From contig JBBAOE010000020.1 in NCBI GenBank assembly GCA_040401595.1, forward strand, positions 1 to 64,000: a stretch of 64,000 nucleotides of DNA, given 5' to 3'. This stretch comes from RFPW01 sp040401595 (lineage in GTDB: Bacteria; Pseudomonadota; Gammaproteobacteria; Burkholderiales; Burkholderiaceae_E). The notes beneath the pieces are model-generated. The model searched no databases. It saw nothing but the letters and a program-made list of their open reading frames with translations, and was not told the origin of the DNA. A program made the position numbers and the translations under genes. Shown here piece by piece: positions 46,133-54,407 of the stretch (position 1 is its first letter; each line of letters starts with the position of its first letter).

Positions 46133-46576
46133 TCAGACCTGAAGCAAGGCGGTACTGACCCAGCGCGTCAAATCGGACGCCGACATCGCCCCGGCCTGCC
46201 GGACCATCTCGCGGCCACCCGCAAAGACCGCCAACGTGGGGATACTTCGAATGTTGTGCCTGCCTGCCAGTACCTGTTCGACCTCAGTATTCACCTTCAC
46301 AAAACGCGCCTGACCATGCAGGTCCTGGCTGACCTTTTCAAAGGCTGGCGCCATCATCCGGCAAGGACCACACCAAGGCGCCCAAAAATCCACCACCAGG
46401 GGCAAATCGCTCTTGAGCAGCTGGGCCTCAAATGCGGATTGATTCAGATTGTCGGGGTGCGCCGCGAGTAGCGGCTGATGACATTTGCCACAGTCTGGGT
46501 CAGCCTTGAGCTTGTCCTTGGGTGCCCGATTGGTCGCATTGCAATGTGGGCAAACGAGATGGAGGTTTTCAGTCAT
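46133..46576 (-). CDS. trxC: thioredoxin 2
   Basis: Cytoplasmic disulfide reductase of 147 residues. The N-terminal zinc site has Cys9 and Cys12 (CPHC) and Cys29 and Cys32 (CGKC), which sets TrxC apart from TrxA. The redox motif is WCGPC at 68-72 and the cis-Pro lies in RSIPTLAVF. The ATG at 46576 overlaps the methyltransferase stop by four bases. In the sulfur cluster it could reduce persulfide-modified proteins (inference). Confidence 0.95.
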   Translation of the reverse strand: MTENLHLVCPHCNATNRAPKDKLKADPDCGKCHQPLLAAHPDNLNQSAFEAQLLKSDLPLVVDFWAPWCGPCRMMAPAFEKVSQDLHGQARFVKVNTEVEQVLAGRHNIRSIPTLAVFAGGREMVRQAGAMSASDLTRWVSTALLQV

Positions 46577-47190
46577 GGTTTCCTCGCGACAAAACCCACC
46601 AAAGCGGACATGCCACTGTGGCCTGAACCCTCCTGGATGGTGGTTTCGTAGGTTTCGCACACCTGGATGTCAAAGCCAGAAAATGCCTCGCGCAACAATG
46701 CCTCGTCATACAGGTGTTCCAGTTTGCCAGGCCCACCCGTCCTGAAGCTCAGCTGGTTTTTGCCATAGCCCTGGATGACCAGTAGACCGCCTGGCTTCAG
46801 GCTGTGCTTGATGCGCTCGAACAAATCAGCCCGTTCGGTTGGCGTGGCAAACTGAAAAAAGATACCGGCAACCAGATCGTAGTGTTCAGGTTGCCACGCA
46901 AAGGACTGCCAGTCGCTGCACACAAAGTTGACCTCGACCCCATGCTTCGCGGCCAGCGCCTGCGCCTTGGATATGGCCGGCGGGGAGAAGTCGAAGGCGT
47001 CAACGATCAACCCCTGGCGGGCCAGCCATACGCTGTTTCGACCCTCACCATCAGCAATGGCCAGGGCATTACCTGGCCGAAAACGATGCGCTTGCGATGC
47101 CAAAAAGGCATTGGGCTCTTCGCCAAATAAATACTCGGGTGTGGCGAACCGTTTGTCCCACATTTCTTGAGGATAGGTGAATCCAGACAT
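46573..47190 (-). CDS. class I SAM-dependent methyltransferase (TehB/thiopurine-type)
   Basis: Methyltransferase of 205 residues. The SAM motif I is ALAIADGEGRNSVWLARQG, an E-G-E variant seen in TehB-like and related small-molecule methyltransferases. FDLSP-like FDFSPPAIS and the YDLVAGIFFQF strand follow. The acceptor is unknown; relatives methylate thiols, tellurite or selenite. It sits 2 bases downstream of the persulfide-dioxygenase-like gene and overlaps trxC, so the three form one operon. Methylation of a sulfur compound is a reasonable guess only. Confidence 0.87.
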   Translation of the reverse strand: MSGFTYPQEMWDKRFATPEYLFGEEPNAFLASQAHRFRPGNALAIADGEGRNSVWLARQGLIVDAFDFSPPAISKAQALAAKHGVEVNFVCSDWQSFAWQPEHYDLVAGIFFQFATPTERADLFERIKHSLKPGGLLVIQGYGKNQLSFRTGGPGKLEHLYDEALLREAFSGFDIQVCETYETTIQEGSGHSGMSALVGFVARKP

Positions 47191-47192
47191 CG

Positions 47193-48068
47193 TTAGAGTG
47201 CGTTTAGAGGTATTTTGAGGTAGGCGATTCCGTTACTTTCCTTGGGCGGCATCTCGCCCGCGCGGATATTAATTTGAACCGCGGGAAGGATCAGTGCCGG
47301 CATTTCGAGCGTTGCATCGCGACGGGTACGCATCTCCACAAACTGGGCTTCGGCAATGCCGTCGTGAACATGAATATTCTTTTCCCGCTGCTCAGCCACC
47401 GTGGTTTCGAACGCAACTTCACGCTGGTTGGGAGGGTAGTCGTGGCACATGAACAAACGGGTCTGCGGGGGCAGACTCAAGAGCTTCTGCACCGAAGCAT
47501 ATAAGGTCCTGGCATCACCACCGGGAAAGTCACAACGCGCGGTGCCCACATCCGGCATGAACAGGGTATCCCCCACGAACACCGCATCCCCAATCGCATA
47601 GGCAATACAGGCGGGGGTGTGACCCGGCACGTAGATCACCTTGCCTGTTAGTTCGCCGATCTTGAACGTCTCTCCGTCGGCCAGCAGATGATCGAACTGT
47701 GAGCCGTCGGTCTTGAACTCGGGCTCCAGATTGAAAATGCCTTTGAACACGTCCTGCACGTGGGTGATCTGATTGCCGATGGCGGTCATGCCACCGAGTT
47801 GTTGCTTCAGATAAGGCGCCGCGCTCAAGTGGTCGGCGTGGGCGTGCGTTTCCAAAATCCAAGCCACTGTCAGGTGGTTGGACTTGACGTAGTCGATGAC
47901 GCGGTCGGCTGAGTGAGTCTTGGTGCGGCCAGACTTGGGGTCATAGTCCAGCACCGAATCAATGACCGCGCAGGCACTGCCAGGCCCTTGATGGACCACG
48001 TAGGTCACCGTCCAGGTGGCCTCATCGAAGACACCGTGCACGCGAGGGGTTGGCGCCGCTGTCGTCAT
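47193..48068 (-). CDS. persulfide dioxygenase-like MBL-fold hydrolase (Blh/ETHE1 relative)
   Basis: Metallo-beta-lactamase-fold protein, 291 residues. The metal motif THAHADH places His75, His77, Asp79 and His80. VPGHTPACIAYAIGDAVFVGDTLFMPDVGTARCDFPGGDARTL matches the ETHE1/Blh group, which oxidises glutathione persulfide to sulfite and uses a mononuclear iron. The distal His is in FMCHDYPP. It lies head to head with a BigR-like regulator gene, the arrangement known for blh-bigR clusters. The start ATG at 48068 follows the divergent promoter region. Confidence 0.9.
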   Translation of the reverse strand: MTTAAPTPRVHGVFDEATWTVTYVVHQGPGSACAVIDSVLDYDPKSGRTKTHSADRVIDYVKSNHLTVAWILETHAHADHLSAAPYLKQQLGGMTAIGNQITHVQDVFKGIFNLEPEFKTDGSQFDHLLADGETFKIGELTGKVIYVPGHTPACIAYAIGDAVFVGDTLFMPDVGTARCDFPGGDARTLYASVQKLLSLPPQTRLFMCHDYPPNQREVAFETTVAEQREKNIHVHDGIAEAQFVEMRTRRDATLEMPALILPAVQINIRAGEMPPKESNGIAYLKIPLNAL

Positions 48069-48093
48069 CCTAGACTCCTTAGTTTATATCTCT

Positions 48094-48132
48094 ATACTAT
48101 ATTGACAGATAAATTCAAAGTCAATAGACTAT
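48094..48132. promoter_or_regulatory. interlocked divergent promoters inside an imperfect palindrome (likely BigR-type operator)
   Basis: Rightward promoter: TTGACA at 48102-48107, 17-base spacer, TAGACT at 48125-48130. Leftward promoter, read on the minus strand: TTGACT at 48119-48124, 17-base spacer, TATAGT at 48096-48101. Each -35 box therefore abuts the other promoter's -10 box. The whole is framed by an inverted repeat of 13-base arms (48094-48106 and 48120-48132, 11 of 13 matching) centred at 48113. One bound regulator would block both directions, serving the dioxygenase operon and the regulator/transporter operon. Confidence 0.75.
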
Positions 48133-48158
48133 ACGCTCCTAAATCATAGAAGGCTCGG

Positions 48159-48485
48159 ATGAACGTCCTCTCGGTCGAACTTGAGCAGATGCAAGACGCT
48201 GCGGAGCAGGCATGCAAACTGATGAAGGTCCTCGCTAACCCGGACCGCCTGATGATTCTCTGCCAACTATCCCGAGGAGAGATGCGCGTGGGGGACATCG
48301 AAACGCTGCTGGGCATCGTGCAGCCCACGCTTTCTCAGCAACTCACCGTGCTGCGCGAAGACGGCCTGGTCAGTACGCGCCGCGAGGGTAAGAGCATTTA
48401 CTACAGGGTCAATAGTCCCCAGGCCCTTGCGGTGCTTGAGGTTCTCTACAACCAGTTCTGCACTCCCAGCGAGGATGCCCCATGA
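48159..48485 (+). CDS. bigR: ArsR-family regulator, BigR/SqrR-like persulfide sensor
   Basis: Winged-helix repressor of 108 residues. The recognition helix is in VQPTLSQQLTVLREDGLV and the wing in TRREGKSIYYRV. Cys35 (RLMILCQL) and Cys101 (YNQFCTP) are 66 residues apart, the same spacing as Cys41 and Cys107 in Rhodobacter SqrR, which form a tetrasulfide bridge with persulfides. Cys19 is extra. An AGAAGG site precedes the ATG at 48159. It should repress both divergent operons until persulfide appears. The gene symbol is by analogy. Confidence 0.88.
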   Translation: MNVLSVELEQMQDAAEQACKLMKVLANPDRLMILCQLSRGEMRVGDIETLLGIVQPTLSQQLTVLREDGLVSTRREGKSIYYRVNSPQALAVLEVLYNQFCTPSEDAP

Positions 48486-48916
48486 CGATCGACTGGACAC
48501 ACTTCACCCCATGGGGGTCTCTGGGCGGTGGCCTATTGCTCGGAGCGGCCTCAGCCCTCTTCATCCTGATCAATGGTCGCATTCTGGGCATCAGCGGCAT
48601 TTTGGGCGGCTTACTTGCGCCACGCAGCGGTGACGTCGCTTGGCGACTCGCGTTTTTACTTGGAATGGCAGCCGCGCCGTTGGTCGCAGCTTCCCTGTTT
48701 CCTGAGGCTATCGCCGTACCGCGGATCGATGCAGGGTATCTGACCATCGCTGGGGCTGGGCTCCTCGTTGGATTCGGCACCCGGTTCGGCTCGGGTTGTA
48801 CCAGCGGACATGGCGTATGCGGTTTGTCGCGACTCTCCCCCCGTTCCCTGGTGTCCACGCTCACGTTCATGGGCGCCGGGTTTTTGACGGTTTACGTGGT
48901 ACGCCACCTCATCTAA
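48482..48916 (+). CDS. YeeE/YedE family membrane protein, first half
   Basis: Membrane protein of 144 residues with four or so helices. The signature GFGTRFGSGCTSGHGVCGLSRLSPRS is that of the N-terminal unit of YeeE/YedE transporters, whose Cys residues handle thiosulfate or related sulfur species in characterised members. It overlaps the regulator gene by ATGA. In bigR clusters this gene is often called pmpA. Confidence 0.9.
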   Translation: MTIDWTHFTPWGSLGGGLLLGAASALFILINGRILGISGILGGLLAPRSGDVAWRLAFLLGMAAAPLVAASLFPEAIAVPRIDAGYLTIAGAGLLVGFGTRFGSGCTSGHGVCGLSRLSPRSLVSTLTFMGAGFLTVYVVRHLI

Positions 48917-48937
48917 AGCGCGAAAGGCAGCTAAAAC

Positions 48938-49372
48938 ATGCGACATCGTCTGACTGAGTTCCTGGTGGGTCTCCTCTTCGGTATTGGATTGCTGCTCTCG
49001 GGCATGACGGACCCAGGCAAGGTGCTGGGTTTTCTGGACCTGTTCGGCAACTGGGACCCCTCATTGGCCCTCGTGATGGGCGGCGCCATTGGCGTTGGCG
49101 TCTTTGCATTTACCCTCGCCAAAAAGCGGACTGTCAGCTTTCTGGGCGGTGTCATGCGCCTGCCGACGTCCAGCCAGATCGACCGCCGATTGATCGTCGG
49201 CGCCCTGCTATTCGGCGCTGGTTGGGGCCTGGCTGGGTTTTGCCCCGGACCAGCGCTGGTTTCGCTGGCCGCAGGTCAACCCAAGGCCGCAGTCTTCGTC
49301 GCCTTCATGGTGGCAGGCATGATTATTTTTGAAGTAATCGATCGCCACTCGCAACCGACCCGGACAGGTTAA
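48938..49372 (+). CDS. YeeE/YedE family membrane protein, second half
   Basis: A 144-residue membrane protein that complements the preceding one. It opens with LVGLLFGIGLLLSGMTDPGKVLGFLD, and later has GAGWGLAGFCPGPALVSLA with a conserved Cys-Pro-Gly. Together the two halves correspond to one full YeeE-type transporter. It starts 21 bases after the first half, consistent with a heteromeric pair (pmpB in related clusters). Confidence 0.9.
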   Translation: MRHRLTEFLVGLLFGIGLLLSGMTDPGKVLGFLDLFGNWDPSLALVMGGAIGVGVFAFTLAKKRTVSFLGGVMRLPTSSQIDRRLIVGALLFGAGWGLAGFCPGPALVSLAAGQPKAAVFVAFMVAGMIIFEVIDRHSQPTRTG

Positions 49373-49422
49373 ACCGAGCTCCGAAGCAAGACGGACCCGC
49401 TCATGGATAACGTGGTTGATCG

Positions 49423-51168
49423 ATGAAGCAGGCCTTCTTCTGGCGAACATGGTTGCCGACTCTGCCCATACTGGATTGGGGCCGCCGATACGACCGTGAG
49501 ACCTTGATGGGCGATCTGGTGGCTGCACTGATCGTGACGATCATGCTGATTCCGCAAAGTCTAGCCTACGCAATGCTGGCCGGACTCCCCCCTGAAGTGG
49601 GGTTGTACGCCAGCGTTGCACCGCTGATTTTTTACGCGATGTTGGGTACCAGCCGCGTTCTGGCCGTCGGACCGGTTGCGGTGGTCTCGCTTATGACTGC
49701 AGCGGCCATCGGCCAGCACGCGACTGCGGGCTCTCCCCAATACTGGGCGGTAGCGATCACCTTAGCCTTTGTGTCCGGTCTTATCCTCTTGCTGATGGGC
49801 GTTTTGCGTCTGGGTTTTCTGGCTAACTTCCTGAGTCACCCGGTGGTCTCGGGCTTCATCTCCGCCTCGGCTCTGTTGATTGCCACCAGCCAGCTCAAGA
49901 CGCTGATGGGCGTCAAGGCCGAGGGCCACAGCTTCATTGAACTGGTAATTGCTCTCGCACAACAGGCGCCCAACACCCACCTGCTCACACTGGCCATGGG
50001 TGTGACGGCGACCGCATTTTTATTCTGGGTGCGCAAACGATTGAAGCCCTTGTTGTTGCGTCGGGGGCTCAGCCAGAACCTAGCCGACATGCTCGCAAAA
50101 GCAGGACCTGTTGCGGCAATCGCAGCAACCACTCTCCTGACTTGGGCGCTGGGGTGGCATACCCAGGGCGTGAAGATCGTCGGTAGCGTGCCGCAAGGTT
50201 TGCCGCCCCTAACGCTGCCGGTCTGGGATCTGGCGCTATGGCGAGAGCTGGCGGTACCTGCGCTGCTGATCAGCGTGGTGGGGTTTGTGGAATCGGTTTC
50301 GGTCGGTCAGACGCTCGCGGCCAAAAGGCGGCAACGCATCGAGCCCGATCAAGAACTCGTGGCACTGGGTGCGAGCAACCTATCCGCCGCCTTGACGGGA
50401 GGCTTTCCGGTCACGGGGGGTTTTGCACGCTCGGTGGTGAACTTTGATGCTGGAGCCCAAACGCCCGCAGCTGGCGTTTACACAGCCGTAGGCATCACGC
50501 TGGCCTCGCTGTTTTTGACGCCAGCACTCTTTTATCTCCCTCAAGCGGTTCTGGCCGCAACCATCATCGTGGCCGTGTTGTCCCTGGTCGATTTCGAGAT
50601 CTTCAAACAAACCTGGGCATTCTCCAAAATCGACTTTATTGCGGTTGTGACGACCTTAATAGCCACCTTACTCATCGGTGTCGAAATGGGTTTGGTCACT
50701 GGCGTCGCGGTATCGTTGGGACTGTTTATATTCCGAGCCAGTCGACCTCACATCGCGACCGTGGGCTTGGTACCCGGTACGGAACACTTTCGCAATGTGC
50801 TTCGACACCCTGTACGGGTGAGCCCCAGGCTGGTTTGCTTGCGGGTCGATGCCAGCATGTTCTTCGCCAACGCACGCAGTATTGAGGATCGAATCAATGC
50901 CGAAGTGGCCTCCCACCCTGGGCTTGAACATGTGCTGCTGCAATGTTCTGCGATCAACGACATTGACGCGAGCGCGCTGGAGAGTCTCGAAGCCATTGCC
51001 AGCCGGCTGAAAGACTCGGGCATTGCCCTGCATTTTTCCGAAATCAAGGGTCCGGTGATGGACAAGCTCAACACCACCCCCCTGCTCCAGCGCCTGCATG
51101 GTCAGGTCTTCTTAACCAACTATCAGGCCATCCAGACGCTCACCCCGGAAATCATTCAACCGACCTGA
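49423..51168 (+). CDS. SulP family anion permease with STAS domain
   Basis: Sulfate-permease-family transporter of 581 residues. The membrane part begins GDLVAALIVTIMLIPQSLAYAMLAGLPPEVGLYAS, the family signature. A C-terminal STAS domain follows from about residue 455, with the phosphorylation-loop-like INDIDASALESLE. It is 50 bases downstream of the YeeE pair and reads the same way. In this setting it could carry sulfate or sulfite produced by persulfide oxidation, in or out; direction is not shown by sequence. Confidence 0.92.
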   Translation: MKQAFFWRTWLPTLPILDWGRRYDRETLMGDLVAALIVTIMLIPQSLAYAMLAGLPPEVGLYASVAPLIFYAMLGTSRVLAVGPVAVVSLMTAAAIGQHATAGSPQYWAVAITLAFVSGLILLLMGVLRLGFLANFLSHPVVSGFISASALLIATSQLKTLMGVKAEGHSFIELVIALAQQAPNTHLLTLAMGVTATAFLFWVRKRLKPLLLRRGLSQNLADMLAKAGPVAAIAATTLLTWALGWHTQGVKIVGSVPQGLPPLTLPVWDLALWRELAVPALLISVVGFVESVSVGQTLAAKRRQRIEPDQELVALGASNLSAALTGGFPVTGGFARSVVNFDAGAQTPAAGVYTAVGITLASLFLTPALFYLPQAVLAATIIVAVLSLVDFEIFKQTWAFSKIDFIAVVTTLIATLLIGVEMGLVTGVAVSLGLFIFRASRPHIATVGLVPGTEHFRNVLRHPVRVSPRLVCLRVDASMFFANARSIEDRINAEVASHPGLEHVLLQCSAINDIDASALESLEAIASRLKDSGIALHFSEIKGPVMDKLNTTPLLQRLHGQVFLTNYQAIQTLTPEIIQPT

Positions 51169-51231
51169 CTCGAGTCACTGAGGTCTTCGTCGATCCACGG
51201 GCTCAGCACGGTCCTGACCGTCACACCAGCC

Positions 51232-51630
51232 TTAGACCAAACCACGGACGTGATCCAACAACCGCTCCAGTAATGCCCCATTGGTCTCGGTTTTGATACT
51301 ACCGATCGCGTCGACCAGTACCGCGTGGATTTCTTCGGGGCCGACGGGTTCCATGTCCCACTGGGGAAATACGCGTTCGGGTTCATCGAAGTTAGCGCCC
51401 AGAATCACCAGACTGTCATGACGGGGATCCCGGCGGATCCTGTCCATCAGATGCTGTAGCGCTTGTGGGGGGCCTTCTAGCCATTGGAAATAAAGGCCAC
51501 TGCCGTACACGAGAAGACCGGTAATGCCATGGATGGCGTTATTGCGCCGTGACACCGATATGATCTGGCGCAAGGCCTCCCCATCGAGATCCGGATTGCC
51601 GCGACTACAGTACGAGATGCTGTCAAGCAT
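51232..51630 (-). CDS. BLUF domain blue-light sensor protein
   Basis: A stand-alone FAD-binding photoreceptor of 132 residues. The residues of the light-switch network are present: Tyr7, Asn31, Gln49 and Trp91, with Met93. The Tyr-Asn-Gln spacings (24 and 18) equal those of AppA Tyr21, Asn45 and Gln63. The helix RRNNAIHGITGLLVY and FQWLEGPP are typical. No effector domain is fused, so it must act through a partner. The neighbours do not include a clear one such as an EAL protein. It converges on the SulP gene with 63 bases between. Confidence 0.9.
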   Translation of the reverse strand: MLDSISYCSRGNPDLDGEALRQIISVSRRNNAIHGITGLLVYGSGLYFQWLEGPPQALQHLMDRIRRDPRHDSLVILGANFDEPERVFPQWDMEPVGPEEIHAVLVDAIGSIKTETNGALLERLLDHVRGLV

Positions 51631-51747
51631 TTGAACTCGTCGGACTTGAGGGCTGGGAATCTGGGGCCGTTACCATTTAATCCTACAGTCTAAGGGCTGA
51701 GCAGGGCGCAGGCTTCGTGAGAATAAACGATCTGGAGGCGCTTGCGT

Positions 51748-52599
51748 ATGAAAGTTTTGTTTGGCTTTTTCACCGCAGTGGCGATCTTCCATGGTCCGAC
51801 CAGCGTTATCTGCGCCCAGGAGACTATTTCTGTGATTCGGAACGACCGAATGGCCACTCCTGTGCAAGCCTACAGACCCAAGATGACGTTCTGTAGCGGC
51901 ATTGCCATCGTCTCACCGGGAGCAGGCGGGTCTGAACAGGGCTATCGCTATCTGGGCGAAGCGCTGTCTTCCCTCGGTTATCTGACGGTCGTCACTGGGC
52001 ACCAGGAAAGCGGGATGCGGGTTTTACGCGAACAAACGTTTCGAAATGGCCTGCGCCGTGGTTTGGCCGAATTGATCACCGACCCCGATGCCTACCGCGG
52101 CAGATTCATGGATATCGGGGCTGCCACGGGCTGGGCCCAAGACCAGTGCGGTTCGAGCAAATCCGTTCTGATTGGACACTCCATGGGTGCCGCAACCGCC
52201 ATGATCGCAGCCGGTGCACGCAACCACTTGGGCGCCAACGGCACGAATTCGTTTAGCGCCTACATTGCCCTGTCACCGCAGGGTGCTGGGCTGATTTTTC
52301 CAGAAAACGCATGGGCCGATATCAAGGTACCGATGCTGATGCTCACGGGCACGCGCGACACTGAACTGGGCGGTGGCTCTTGGGAAACGCGAACGGAGGC
52401 ATTTAAGAACATGCCTGCAGGCTGCAAATGGCTTGGCGTCATCGAGGGTGCTACCCACATGAATTTTGCTGGGATCGGTAGGTCACGAAGCGTCGAAGCC
52501 GTGACGGCGCAAACGATCGGCGCATTTCTCGAGGGCGTGCGTCGCGGTGACTGCAGGCTAGAAAAGCCAATCGATGGCATCGAAATCGACACCAAGTAG
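51748..52599 (+). CDS. exported alpha/beta hydrolase
   Basis: Secreted hydrolase of 283 residues with a signal peptide ending near VICAQE. The nucleophile elbow is LIGHSMGAA and the oxyanion region is VSPGAGGSE. The acid is probably the Asp of GTRDTELGGG, and the His lies in EGATHMNFAG. The ATG at 51748 is preferred over a TTG at 51742, since GGAGG is better spaced for the ATG. It resembles dienelactone-hydrolase or PET-hydrolase-type folds in general only; the substrate is unknown. Confidence 0.85.
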   Translation: MKVLFGFFTAVAIFHGPTSVICAQETISVIRNDRMATPVQAYRPKMTFCSGIAIVSPGAGGSEQGYRYLGEALSSLGYLTVVTGHQESGMRVLREQTFRNGLRRGLAELITDPDAYRGRFMDIGAATGWAQDQCGSSKSVLIGHSMGAATAMIAAGARNHLGANGTNSFSAYIALSPQGAGLIFPENAWADIKVPMLMLTGTRDTELGGGSWETRTEAFKNMPAGCKWLGVIEGATHMNFAGIGRSRSVEAVTAQTIGAFLEGVRRGDCRLEKPIDGIEIDTK

Positions 52600-52721
52600 C
52601 GATTGCGGCAATGCTCAGCGCACACCAGGACTGTAGCGCTCTGTCACGGCCCCCAGTATCAAAACCCGGTTGTGCAAGGCCCAGCGACGTTTTGGCGAGG
52701 CTGATCGCCGTTGATCGACGT

Positions 52722-53465
52722 TCAGCGAACAAACCGCTCAAACGCATATGGGATCAGAACGGCACCCAGAATGCCGTGCAGCCCCATGCCCAGACTGGCG
52801 TAGCTCCCAGCTTGTGGATGCACGCTGAAGGCGCGTGAAGTTCCGATACCGTGCGAGGCAACCCCGAGTGCAAACCCCCTCTGCCACCAGGCCTTGATCT
52901 TCAGAAAGTCCAGAACGTAGCGCCCGAGTACCGCTCCGAGAATCCCGGTCGACACCGCAAAAATGGCCGTCAGCGTTGGTGAAACCCCGATCCGTTCAGC
53001 GATCCCCATGGCGATGGGCGCCGTTACTGATTTCGCGTAAAGCGCCCCGAGGAGCATTTGGTCGAGACCCAGGAGACGGCCCACGCCAAGAGCTGTGACG
53101 ATCGAGGTGATCCCCCCTGCGGCGAGCGCACCGATTAACCCCAGGAAGCGCCCCCGCAGCGAACCCCAGCCTTTGAAAATCGGTATGGCCAACGAAACGG
53201 TGGCCGTTCCGAGAAGAAAATGAACGAACTGGGCTCCTTCAAAATACTTTGCGTACGGCATCTCCAGCAGGCTGATCATCATGGCGACAAGCAGGACAGC
53301 AATGAGCACCGGATTTGCCAGCGGATTTCGCACTGAACGTTCGTAGATCGTCAAACCCAACCAGTAGGCACCGAGTGTGAGCACGAGCGCCGCTAAAGGA
53401 CTACCAGACAGGTAAACCCAGATTTCGGAGATGGGAAGCACATCGGGAACCACATCACCTGCCAT
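52722..53465 (-). CDS. lrgB: LrgB/CidB family membrane protein
   Basis: Membrane protein of 247 residues, nearly all hydrophobic. The conserved core is LLGALYAKSVTAPIAMGIAERIG and the later ASHGIGTSRAF, both highly conserved in LrgB. The family works with LrgA in controlling murein hydrolase export, cell lysis or small-molecule (pyruvate or glycolate-type) transport. The ATG at 53465 has GGGAG six bases upstream; a longer start at 53489 overlaps lrgA more. Confidence 0.92.
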   Translation of the reverse strand: MAGDVVPDVLPISEIWVYLSGSPLAALVLTLGAYWLGLTIYERSVRNPLANPVLIAVLLVAMMISLLEMPYAKYFEGAQFVHFLLGTATVSLAIPIFKGWGSLRGRFLGLIGALAAGGITSIVTALGVGRLLGLDQMLLGALYAKSVTAPIAMGIAERIGVSPTLTAIFAVSTGILGAVLGRYVLDFLKIKAWWQRGFALGVASHGIGTSRAFSVHPQAGSYASLGMGLHGILGAVLIPYAFERFVR

Positions 53466-53814
53466 CTTCGTCTCCCGACGGGTTGGCACTAAAGGTTTTG
53501 AGAGAGAGTGATGTCACCGCAATGGTCGCGATGACGCTGAGGATCAACGTGGCTGCCAGACCCGCCGCATGCGCCCTAAGCTGCGGCAAAAAAAGAACCA
53601 CACCAACGGAAGCGGGCACGAACAGAAGCCCCAGGTGCGCGAGTATCGACGAACCGACCAGATCGATATCAGCGGGGATTTGTTGGCGAACAATCAGAAA
53701 ACCCAGCAACAGCACCAGCCCGATCACCGGTCCTGGAATAAATGGCAGCAAAAATTTGGATAACACTTCGCCCAGAGCCTGAAACAGAAATATTTTGACC
53801 AGACCTTGAATCAT
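53455..53814 (-). CDS. lrgA: LrgA/CidA family holin-like membrane protein
   Basis: Holin-like protein of 119 residues with four helices. Family segments are LSKFLLPFIPGPVIGLVLLL and LGLLFVPASVGVV. The ATG at 53814 is used; the 90 residues before it in the longer frame are Arg-rich and not membrane-like. The 3' end overlaps lrgB by 11 bases, so the pair is cotranslated. Confidence 0.92.
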   Translation of the reverse strand: MIQGLVKIFLFQALGEVLSKFLLPFIPGPVIGLVLLLGFLIVRQQIPADIDLVGSSILAHLGLLFVPASVGVVLFLPQLRAHAAGLAATLILSVIATIAVTSLSLKTFSANPSGDEDGR

Positions 53815-54092
53815 GCGATTGCTCCCCTTGGCCGCTGTTCGGTGTCCGGGAATCTCGGACCCCAATACCTTGAATTGCCCTTGAACGGGTTCGATCCGAC
53901 GTGTGACAAAAGCCCATCTTATTCTTCCCCAAGTGGCGCGGCGAAGAACTTGAGAGTACAGCCGCCCCACTGAACTGCCGCCGCGATATCGACAGCCTAG
54001 AGCCCCTGTGAGCCCCTGTGAGCGCCACGCATGCTGTCCCATCGGGCACGCCAGATGCGGGATCGGATCATTCTCAATCCCCAAAGACCCCC

Positions 54093-54407
54093 ATGAACGT
54101 TCACTTGTTCCTCGAACCGGGGGCCCTCATTGCAACCATGTGCCTGCTTTCGACCGCGCAGGCCGCGATGGTCGACAGCGCCGACTATCCAACCGCCAGG
54201 AGTCGAATCAGCGCTGCACATCAGGTCGACAAGGCAGGCAACGATAAGACCGTACGTGCCAAGGAAGCCAAATCCGTCGAAGACAAGGCGCTGTCCGAGG
54301 TCAAGCCGGTCAAGGATGCCGGCGAGGCCAGAAACGACAACGCTGACGCCCAACGCGACGCCAACTTTAGGGCGGGGATTGTGTTGCTACTGATCGGACG
54401 GCTCTGA
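54093..54407 (+). CDS. shortened relative of a secreted Lys/Ala-rich Burkholderiales protein
   Basis: A 104-residue exported protein, with a signal peptide ending near STAQAA. The mature part (ADYPTARSRISAAHQ, DKAGNDKTVRAKEAK, DAGEARNDNADAQRDANF) matches the order of a common Burkholderiales secreted family that has several Cys-containing repeats such as DKAGNxKDVCVKEAK. Here one repeat is missing after ISAAHQ, the Cys of the DVC motif is replaced (TVRAKEAK), and the C-terminus ends early in a hydrophobic stretch. It may be decaying. The function of the family is not known to me. The ATG at 54093 is chosen because the signal begins there. Confidence 0.55.
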   Translation: MNVHLFLEPGALIATMCLLSTAQAAMVDSADYPTARSRISAAHQVDKAGNDKTVRAKEAKSVEDKALSEVKPVKDAGEARNDNADAQRDANFRAGIVLLLIGRL

